Shown here: positions 6,300-12,245 of the stretch, piece after piece | Layout: the number at the start of each line of letters is the position of its first letter | How positions within the stretch are numbered: position 1 is the first letter of the stretch | DNA from: an uncultured Clostridium sp. | GTDB lineage: Bacteria; Bacillota; Clostridia; TANB77; CAG-508 | Length of the DNA: 14,532 bases | NCBI GenBank assembly: GCA_900555085.1 | Contig: USJU01000030.1 | Coordinates: 1-14,532, forward strand | Direction of reading: 5' to 3' | The notes under the pieces: generated by a model | The model's database searches: none | Seen by the model: the letters and a program-made list of their open reading frames with translations, nothing else | What the model was told of the DNA's origin: nothing | Translations under genes and position numbers: made by a program

Positions 6300-8696
6300 A
6301 TGAACAGAGAACAAAAAAGAAAAATTATAGGAGTAGCTGTAATAAGTGGAGTTATTTTAGTAAGTGTCGCATCTGTAGGAATAACACAATTAGTTAAAGA
6401 GAGTAATGCAACACAATCTAATAAATATATTACAGCACAAGCAACAAATATGAAGGCTAGTACAGCATCCACAACTTTAAATGGAATTACATATTCATTA
6501 GATACAACAGATTATATAGCAACAGTGGCTTCAATTACATATGATAATGCAACATGTGCATACAGCCCAAATACAAAAGTGTTTTCTATTAATATTCCAG
6601 AATCTATTAGCTATAATAATCATTCTTATACAGTTAAATATTTTGGTGAAGGTAAAAACAAAAGTGTTTTTGAAGATGGTAATACAAGTATAAAAACAAA
6701 TTTAAGTAATCTGGGTGCAGAAAAACTTGTAGTTATATTAAATAAATCTATAACAGAAGTTAGAGATGATGCATTTACTGGTTATAAAGGCACATATTTA
6801 AAAGAATTAAGAGTTGTTGCTTTATCAAATGAAATAACATTTGAAGAGGGATGTATAAATACAGATCCAACTAATGGATTATATGCAAATGTTGTTACAG
6901 TACCTGGAACAGATACAAGTAAAATACAACGTGATGTGGATATACCTAATATAACAGTAAAAAGTTTATATAATATTTCTAAAAATGACACAAATCAAAC
7001 TGCTACTATAAATGGTTTTACAGATGGAGCTGTTTTTGATGGCGTGTGTGATGCAAATAGTAGTTATGTTTCTGATTTTAATTCTGTAATATGTAATATT
7101 AAGATTCCTGATAAAGTAATTATAGAAGGAAAAGAGTATATTATTACTAAAATTGCAGATAATGCATTTAAAGATAAACAAAGACTAAAAAATGTTATTA
7201 TTCCAGCAACAGTAAGTGAAATTGGAAGTTATGCTTTTTCAAATTCAGCATATCTAAACTATTTAGTATTTTTAGGAACTAATACAAATATAAATAATAA
7301 TATTTTAAATGGATCAACATTTAATAAAATATATGCACTTGAAGGTAGTACAGCAGAAGCTTTTGGTAAGAGTAAGGATTCAAGTAAACTTGCAACAGTT
7401 GATTTGTATAGTATAAATTTAAAGAAAAATCCAAGTAAAATTACTTATAAAGTTGGTGAAAGTATTAATTTAGAAGGAATAGAAGTTATTGCTACTTTTA
7501 ATACTACAGGTATAGCTGCAGGAAAAAGTATTATTCCTATTAGTGATTTGAAAATTGTTGATCCTGCTTCAGGAAAAGCTGATACGATAGGAAATAAAAG
7601 AATTACGATAACACATAAGAATGATACAAACAATACAAAGACACAAAGTTATGAAATTAATGTTGTATCTGAAGATATAAAAGTATCAAGTGTAGAAATA
7701 ACATGTAGTGATAGTAGATTTGACTCAGGAGCAATTACAATAGATAGAAATGAAACTGTTAAATTTGAATCTGTTATAAATCCGAGTGATGCAACAAACA
7801 AAAATGTAACATGGACAAGTAGTAATACAGCAGTTGCAACAGTTAGTAATGGAATTGTAACAGGAAAAAGCGGTGGAACAGCAACAATTACAGTAACAAC
7901 TGAAGATGAAAATAAAACATCATCAGTTAATGTAAAAGTTGTAGAAGATACCACAAGCCCAGTTATTAGTTCTGTAAAAGGTGAAAAAGATTCAAATGGA
8001 ATATATAAAGTAATTATAAAAGTAACAGATGATACAGGTGTTGAAAAAATATTAGTAAATGGAACAGAAATAACAACAAAAGACGATGAAGGAAATTATT
8101 ATTTTATTCCAACACAAAATGGAGAATATAAAATAGAAGCATATGATAAAGCAGGAAATAAAGCAGAATATACATATACAGAAAACAATGTTATTACAGA
8201 AACTAAAATTACACCAGATAAAGATTCAGAAGGAAATAATATTATTTATATAGAAACAATAACAAATAAAGAAGTTGATAAGGTAAAAGTAAATGGAACA
8301 GAAATAACAGCAAAAGATGATGAAGGAAGATACTGTTTTAAACCTTCAGAAAATGGAACATATACAATTGATGTAATTTACAAGGATGGAACAACTGAAA
8401 GAAAAACATACAATGAAACAAGATTTACTGAAAATGATAAAGACAATTCAGGAAATAATGGAAATTCAAGTAATAATAGTAATTCAGGAAATAGTGGAAA
8501 CTCAGGTAATGGAACAATAGGAAACAGTAATAATGAAAGCGATAATACAACAGGAAAAACAGGAGATACAATAACAACATCTACAGCATTAACAGAATTA
8601 CCAAAAACAGGTAGTACAATGGAAATATTATTTGCAGCAATTGCAAGTGGAATATCAGCAATATTTGCATGGCTTAAACAAAAAAGACAAAAATAA
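6300..8696 (+). CDS. Sortase-anchored (LPKTG) modular surface protein with LRR and Ig-like domains
   Basis: The protein has 798 residues from the ATG at 6300, placed six bases after GAGGAGG (6287-6293). An upstream GTG (6273) would translate that binding site and is unlikely. Order: signal sequence (hydrophobic about 9-29); a region rich in Asn and Thr; BspA-type leucine-rich-repeat pieces (about 138-188 and 281-345, for example ADNAFKDKQRLKNVIIPATV); a Big_3-like domain (about 374-455, KKNPSKITYKVGESINLEGI); a Big_2-like domain (about 463-549, INPSDATNKNVTWTSSNTAV); two related beta-type modules sharing VNGTEIT and KDDEG 78 residues apart; a Ser/Gly/Asn linker (about 712-764); LPKTG at 767-771, a hydrophobic stretch and a basic KQKRQK end. 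It should be secreted and linked to peptidoglycan by a class-A-like sortase, which is not encoded here. Adhesion is inference. A likely corA co-transcript follows after 21 bases. Confidence 0.9.
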   Translation: MNREQKRKIIGVAVISGVILVSVASVGITQLVKESNATQSNKYITAQATNMKASTASTTLNGITYSLDTTDYIATVASITYDNATCAYSPNTKVFSINIPESISYNNHSYTVKYFGEGKNKSVFEDGNTSIKTNLSNLGAEKLVVILNKSITEVRDDAFTGYKGTYLKELRVVALSNEITFEEGCINTDPTNGLYANVVTVPGTDTSKIQRDVDIPNITVKSLYNISKNDTNQTATINGFTDGAVFDGVCDANSSYVSDFNSVICNIKIPDKVIIEGKEYIITKIADNAFKDKQRLKNVIIPATVSEIGSYAFSNSAYLNYLVFLGTNTNINNNILNGSTFNKIYALEGSTAEAFGKSKDSSKLATVDLYSINLKKNPSKITYKVGESINLEGIEVIATFNTTGIAAGKSIIPISDLKIVDPASGKADTIGNKRITITHKNDTNNTKTQSYEINVVSEDIKVSSVEITCSDSRFDSGAITIDRNETVKFESVINPSDATNKNVTWTSSNTAVATVSNGIVTGKSGGTATITVTTEDENKTSSVNVKVVEDTTSPVISSVKGEKDSNGIYKVIIKVTDDTGVEKILVNGTEITTKDDEGNYYFIPTQNGEYKIEAYDKAGNKAEYTYTENNVITETKITPDKDSEGNNIIYIETITNKEVDKVKVNGTEITAKDDEGRYCFKPSENGTYTIDVIYKDGTTERKTYNETRFTENDKDNSGNNGNSSNNSNSGNSGNSGNGTIGNSNNESDNTTGKTGDTITTSTALTELPKTGSTMEILFAAIASGISAIFAWLKQKRQK
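8049..8389 (+). repeat. Two tandem module copies inside the surface-protein gene
   Basis: Segments starting at 8049 and 8283 encode the same pattern (VNGTEIT, KDDEG, Tyr, F-P, NG-Y). They are in register at a spacing of 234 bases (78 codons) and share long DNA identities such as GTAAATGGAACAGAAATAAC. This indicates duplication of a roughly 78-residue extracellular module. Confidence 0.75.
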
Positions 8697-8717
8697 ATTT
8701 ATTAGAAAGGGGAAAAA

Positions 8718-9668
8718 ATGATAAATATATATAATACAAACATAGAAACAAATCAGTTAGAAGAAATAAATAAAATACAAAAAGGTTGCTGGGTCAACCT
8801 TGTTTCCCCTTCCGATGAAGAAATAATAAATGTATGTAGTGAATTGAAAATAAGCACAGATTATGTAAAAGATTCTTTGGATTATGAGGAAAAAGCAAGA
8901 ATTGATACAGAAGAGGACGATGGAACTGTTTTATTTGTAATTGATGTTCCTGTTATAGAAAAAGAAGGGGATTCATATACATATTCAACAATGCCTTTGG
9001 GTGTTATAATAGTTAGAGATGATTATATAGTAACAGTTTCATTACGTAAAAGTATAGTTATAGAAAAATTTATAAAATCTAAGGTTAAAAATTTTGTAAC
9101 ATATATGAAAAGTAGATTTTTATTTCAAATTATGCTAGAAAATTCATCTGCATATTTAACATACTTAAAAAGAATAAATAAAGAAACAGAAATAGCAGAA
9201 AGTACACTAAAACACTCTATGAAAAATAGAGAATTATTAAAAATGCTAAGCTTAGAAAAAAGTTTGGTATATTTTACAACATCAATAAAATCAAACGAAG
9301 TTGTAATGGAAAAAACCTTAAGAGGAAAATTTATAAAACTATATGAAGACGATGAAGATATACTGGAAGATGCTATAATAGAAAACAAACAAGCAATAGA
9401 AATGGGAAAAATATATAGTGACATTTTAAATGGAACAATGGATGCATATGCTTCTATAATATCAAATAATTTAAATGGAGTAATGAAATTTTTAACATCA
9501 ATAACAATAGTACTTGCAATACCAACGATGGTATCAAGCTTTTGGGGAATGAATGTTGAACTACCATTTCAAAATAATATAAATGGATTTGCAATAATGG
9601 TTGCAATTTCAATACTATTAACACTTGGAGTAACAGTGTGGTTAAAGAAAAAAGACATGCTTGATTAA
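8718..9668 (+). CDS. corA: CorA-family divalent metal-ion channel
   Basis: The protein has 316 residues, the normal length for CorA. The N-terminal two thirds are cytoplasmic, acidic and helical (a long helix about 130-250, as in the CorA funnel). Two membrane helices lie at the end: the first about 255-276, leading into the family signature GMN at 277-279 (FWGMNVELPF), the second about 288-310, followed by KKKDML. CorA forms a pentamer that carries Mg2+ (or Co2+/Ni2+) into the cell, with the GMN loop as selectivity filter. The ATG is preceded by AAAGGGG. The gap of only 21 bases after the surface-protein stop, with no terminator or clear promoter, suggests co-transcription; the functional link between the two is unclear. 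ZntB-type relatives are possible, but the GMN-V-LPF form fits Bacillota CorA best. Transcription ends at the hairpin 9706-9739. Confidence 0.93.
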   Translation: MINIYNTNIETNQLEEINKIQKGCWVNLVSPSDEEIINVCSELKISTDYVKDSLDYEEKARIDTEEDDGTVLFVIDVPVIEKEGDSYTYSTMPLGVIIVRDDYIVTVSLRKSIVIEKFIKSKVKNFVTYMKSRFLFQIMLENSSAYLTYLKRINKETEIAESTLKHSMKNRELLKMLSLEKSLVYFTTSIKSNEVVMEKTLRGKFIKLYEDDEDILEDAIIENKQAIEMGKIYSDILNGTMDAYASIISNNLNGVMKFLTSITIVLAIPTMVSSFWGMNVELPFQNNINGFAIMVAISILLTLGVTVWLKKKDMLD

Positions 9669-9705
9669 AAGTTAAAAATGGAAAGACCAAGGCTTTACAA
9701 TTTTT

Positions 9706-9739
9706 GTGAATTAGGGACAGTCCCTAATTCACTTTTTTT
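9706..9739 (+). terminator. Intrinsic terminator after corA, REP-like palindrome
   Basis: GTGAATTAGGGAC (9706-9718) and GTCCCTAATTCAC (9720-9732) are exact inverted copies around a single A. They are followed by seven T residues, so an 11-bp stem with an ACAGT loop and a strong U tract would form. The GGGACAGTCCC core resembles short palindromes repeated in many Bacillota genomes. Confidence 0.9.
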
Positions 9740-9740
9740 G

Positions 9741-9815
9741 TATTATAGGAAATTCCTATTTTGAATGTAGGGGTCGGCGTCCTTAGGGCGACCCGCGTGG
9801 CGAAGCCACTTTTTT
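9741..9815 (+). repeat. Dispersed intergenic element, copy 2, with terminal hairpin and T run
   Basis: This is the fullest copy. It reads TATTATAG; the palindrome ATAGGAA-A-TTCCTAT (9745-9759); TTTTGAATGTAGG; a GC stem GGGTCG/CGACCC (9771-9776 with 9789-9794); then GTGGC-GAA-GCCAC (9797-9809) and six T residues. It aligns with the reverse complement of 551-616. The last hairpin with its T run could act as a second terminator after corA. It has no ORF and is clearly richer in G+C than its flanks. Confidence 0.8.
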
Positions 9816-9845
9816 GTTCTTTTCGGGACAGGTTTAGACTTTTTC

Positions 9846-9874
9846 TTGAAATATATTTGATTTGCTGTTATAAT
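9846..9874 (+). promoter_or_regulatory. Sigma-A promoter of the ABC-F gene
   Basis: TTGAAA (9846-9851), a 17-base spacer and TATAAT (9869-9874). AGGAGG at 9894-9899 precedes the ATG at 9906 by six bases. Confidence 0.92.
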
Positions 9875-9905
9875 ATCAAACAATGATTATTTTAGGAGGA
9901 TTATT

Positions 9906-11489
9906 ATGTTATCTGTAAATGGAGTAACTGTTAGATTTGGTAAAAGGGTTTTATTTGAGGATGTTAATATTCGCTTTGGTAAAGGTAATTGCTATGGTAT
10001 TATTGGTGCTAATGGTGCTGGTAAGTCAACTTTTTTAAAGGTTTTATCTGGTGATATTGAACCTAGCAAAGGTGAAGTTACTATTGATAAGGGTGAGAGA
10101 ATTTCTGTATTAAAGCAAGATCACTTTGCTTTTGAGGATTTTACTGTAATGGATACGGTTATTATGGGAAATAAAGAATTGTATGATATTATGAAGGAAA
10201 AAGATGCAATTTATGCTAAACCTGATTTTAATGAAGAAGATGGAATGAAAGCTGCCAAATTAGAAGAGAGATTTGCAGAGCTTGATGGATGGAATGCAGA
10301 GTCTGATGCTGCAATGCTTTTAAATGATTTAGGTATTGTTCCAGAGAATCATTATAAATTTATGAGAGAATTAGAAGCAAGGGAAAAAGTTAAAGTGCTG
10401 CTTGCTCAAAGTTTATTTGGAAATCCGGATATTTTATTATTAGACGAACCTACAAATGACTTGGATTTGAAGAGCATTGCGTGGCTTGAAGAGTTTTTAA
10501 TTAATTTTGAAAATACTGTTTTAGTTGTATCTCATGATAGATATTTCTTAAATAAAGTTTGTACAGATATTGCGGATGTTGATTTTGGAAAAATTAAGGT
10601 TTATCCTGGAAACTATGATTTCTGGTATGAATCTAGCCAACTTGCACTAAAACAAATGAAAGAACAAAATAAAAAGAAAGAAGAAAAAATTAAAGAATTA
10701 CAAGACTTTATTGCAAGATTTAGTGCTAATGCATCTAAATCTAAACAAGCAACATCAAGAAAAAAATCATTAGAGAAAATTCAATTAGATGAAATTAAAC
10801 CATCTAATAGAAGATATCCATATGTAGATTTTAAACCAGATAGAGAGCCTGGAAATGATATATTAACAGTTAAAAATTTATGCAAAACAATAGATGGTGA
10901 AAAGATATTAGACAATGTATCTTTCACAGTAAAAAAAGATAATAAAATAGCATTTTTGGCAGATAATGAAAATGCAAAAACTGTATTATTTAAAATTCTT
11001 GCAGGAGAAATGAAACCAGATTCTGGAGAAATAATATGGGGAACAACTATAACATCTACATATTTCCCTAAAGATAACAATTATCTATTTGATGTAGACT
11101 TAAGCATAACAGATTGGCTTAGACAATATTCAAAAGACCCAGATGAAACATATGTAAGAAGCTTTTTAGGAAGAATGTTATTCTCTGGAGAAGAAGCTTT
11201 GAAAAAAGTAAATGTAATGTCTGGTGGAGAAAGAGTAAGATGTGTTCTTTCTAAAATGATGCTTTCAGGAGCTAATTTCTTAATATTAGATGAACCAACA
11301 AATCATTTGGATATGGAAAGTATAACAAGTGTAAACGAGGGAATGAAAAAATTCACAGGAAATATTATATTTACCTCACATGACCATCAATTAACACAAA
11401 CAGTTGCAAATAGAATAATAGACTTAAAACAAGATGGAACAGTTATAGATAGAGAAGTAACATATAATGAATATTTAGGAATTGAATAA
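9906..11489 (+). CDS. ABC-F family ATPase, YbiT/YkpA-type
   Basis: The protein has 527 residues with two ABC ATPase domains and no membrane helix, so it is a soluble ABC-F protein; these bind the ribosomal E site and affect translation. NBD1: Walker A GANGAGKST (34-42), Walker B ILLLDEPTNDLD (176-187), switch SHD (209-211), but LEARE (156-160) stands where LSGGE is usual. The linker (about 240-315) is Lys/Glu-rich with SANASKSKQATSRKKSLEKI, as in YbiT. NBD2: degenerate Walker A ADNENAKT (352-359, glycines lost, Lys and Thr kept), normal SGGER (439-443), Walker B LILDEPTNHLD (Asp462, Glu463) and SHD (491-493). I recall similar divergence in YbiT and Clostridia YkpA relatives, so it is probably a subfamily trait. 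It does not look like an antibiotic-resistance ABC-F (Vga, Msr, OptrA), though sequence alone cannot exclude it. Glycine codons switch from GGT to GGA between the two halves. Confidence 0.93.
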   Translation: MLSVNGVTVRFGKRVLFEDVNIRFGKGNCYGIIGANGAGKSTFLKVLSGDIEPSKGEVTIDKGERISVLKQDHFAFEDFTVMDTVIMGNKELYDIMKEKDAIYAKPDFNEEDGMKAAKLEERFAELDGWNAESDAAMLLNDLGIVPENHYKFMRELEAREKVKVLLAQSLFGNPDILLLDEPTNDLDLKSIAWLEEFLINFENTVLVVSHDRYFLNKVCTDIADVDFGKIKVYPGNYDFWYESSQLALKQMKEQNKKKEEKIKELQDFIARFSANASKSKQATSRKKSLEKIQLDEIKPSNRRYPYVDFKPDREPGNDILTVKNLCKTIDGEKILDNVSFTVKKDNKIAFLADNENAKTVLFKILAGEMKPDSGEIIWGTTITSTYFPKDNNYLFDVDLSITDWLRQYSKDPDETYVRSFLGRMLFSGEEALKKVNVMSGGERVRCVLSKMMLSGANFLILDEPTNHLDMESITSVNEGMKKFTGNIIFTSHDHQLTQTVANRIIDLKQDGTVIDREVTYNEYLGIE

Positions 11490-11504
11490 ATTTCACAAAA
11501 ATAC

Positions 11505-11533
11505 TTGAATTAAAATTTACTTAATGATAAAAT
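11505..11533 (+). promoter_or_regulatory. Likely promoter of the coiled-coil repeat gene
   Basis: TTGAAT (11505-11510) and TAAAAT (11528-11533) with a 17-base spacer, starting 16 bases after the ABC-F stop. No terminator separates the genes, so read-through from the ABC-F gene is also possible. Confidence 0.7.
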
Positions 11534-11565
11534 ACATCTTACAAAATATAAAGGAGGTGAGATGT

Positions 11566-12087
11566 ATGGATGAAAAAAAATTTGTTGAATTATTAGATTT
11601 GAATAATGACAAGTTGTTAGAGATTATGGATGTAAACAATGATAAGTTATTAAAGATTATGGATGCCAACAATGATAAGTTGTTACAAATTACGGATGCA
11701 AAGAATGATAAGCTGTTACAAATTATGGAAACAAACAATAATAAGATACTACATACAATGGAAGAAAAGAACAATAAGTTGTTGCAAATAATGGAAGTAA
11801 AGAACAATAAGTTGAAACAAGAAATTTTCGAAGAAATGGATAGAAGATTTGAAAAAATTGATGAAAAATTTAAGAAAGTTGACGAAAAAATCATTGATTC
11901 TAATTTTTATTTCGAAGAGAATTATGGTCGCAAAATAGACATTATTTTTGAAAAGTTACAACTTGAAGATGAAAAGAAAGACGTTAAAATTAAAGAATTC
12001 GAAGAATTTAAAAGTCAAAATAATGCTAAATTACTTTCACATGATGTTAGAATAACAAAATTGGAAAAAGTTGTTAATTCAAATTAA
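11566..12087 (+). CDS. Uncharacterised coiled-coil protein with 11-residue (hendecad) repeats
   Basis: The protein has 173 residues from the ATG at 11566. The site AAGGAGGTGA (11551-11560) fits this ATG (or the out-of-frame one at 11562) far better than the upstream in-frame ATG at 11524. After MDEKKFVELLDL come seven 11-residue units of pattern (N/K)N(D/N)K(L/I)L-x-I-M-(D/E)-x (residues 13-89). A charged helical stretch rich in Lys, Glu, Ile and Phe follows (about 90-115), then a non-repetitive FYFEENYGRKIDIIFEKLQL and a final helix ending VRITKLEKVV. The 11-residue period (three helical turns) predicts a long, weakly right-handed or straight coiled coil that oligomerises. There are no signal peptide, membrane segment, cysteines or enzyme motifs. 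I do not recognise the family. Similar coiled-coil proteins occur as phage or plasmid accessory genes, but nothing mobile is visible here. It lies between two translation/RNA-related genes. Confidence 0.85.
   Translation: MDEKKFVELLDLNNDKLLEIMDVNNDKLLKIMDANNDKLLQITDAKNDKLLQIMETNNNKILHTMEEKNNKLLQIMEVKNNKLKQEIFEEMDRRFEKIDEKFKKVDEKIIDSNFYFEENYGRKIDIIFEKLQLEDEKKDVKIKEFEEFKSQNNAKLLSHDVRITKLEKVVNSN
11602..11832 (+). repeat. Seven in-frame 33-bp tandem repeats
   Basis: Units begin at 11602, 11635, 11668, 11701, 11734, 11767 and 11800. Consensus start is AAYAATGATAAGTTGTTA, then a variable codon and ATTATGGAT. Early units are the most alike; the last diverges after its first half. The period is exactly 11 codons, so copy-number change would keep the frame. 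Confidence 0.92.
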
Positions 12088-12098
12088 TTTAATTCTAA

Positions 12099-12193
12099 AA
12101 AAATCAAAAAGGTGGGCATATATATTATATTTTTTCAGGAGTAGAAGATGTAATATATATGCCCACTATCTTTATGTGTTTTTCTTGATTTTT
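12099..12193 (+). other. Long intergenic stem-loop (19-bp stem, outer inverted repeat)
   Basis: Bases 12112-12130 (GTGGGCATATATATTATAT) pair with 12148-12166 over 19 positions, with one G-U wobble. The 17-base loop (12131-12147) includes CAGGAG. An outer inverted repeat, AAAAATCAA (12099-12107) with TTGATTTTT (12185-12193), encloses it. The downstream T-rich stretch is broken up, so it may be a weak terminator for the coiled-coil gene, a structured RNA or a small MITE-like element. On the plus strand AGGAG is followed by ATG-TAA. Confidence 0.65.
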
Positions 12194-12213
12194 AAAAATT
12201 GTTAAGATATAAT
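12185..12213 (+). promoter_or_regulatory. Sigma-A promoter of tex
   Basis: TTGATT (12185-12190), a 17-base spacer and TATAAT (12208-12213). The -35 coincides with the right outer arm of the preceding stem-loop. Confidence 0.85.
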
Positions 12214-12245
12214 TTAAACGTTAAATAAAAAATATGGAGGAAATT

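Noticed and set aside
9906..11489. Antibiotic-resistance ABC-F gene
   Set aside because: The linker (SANASKSKQATSR) and degenerate motifs match the housekeeping YbiT/YkpA type rather than Vga, Msr or OptrA types.
11524..11565. ATG start at 11524 for the coiled-coil protein
   Set aside because: It overlaps the likely -10 region and would read through the AAGGAGGTGA site that serves the ATG at 11566.
11602..11832. Regularly spaced 33-bp repeats that could suggest a CRISPR array
   Set aside because: The units are contiguous with no unique spacers, and they encode an in-frame 11-residue protein repeat behind a strong ribosome binding site.
11517..11894. Minus-strand open frame across the 33-bp repeats
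   Set aside because: It mirrors the in-phase repeat of the plus-strand gene, encodes a low-complexity product and lacks the promoter and ribosome binding site present on the plus strand.
12234..12245. ATG start at 12234 for tex
   Set aside because: The ATG abuts the GGAGG that is correctly spaced from the ATG at 12246, where the Tex homology begins.
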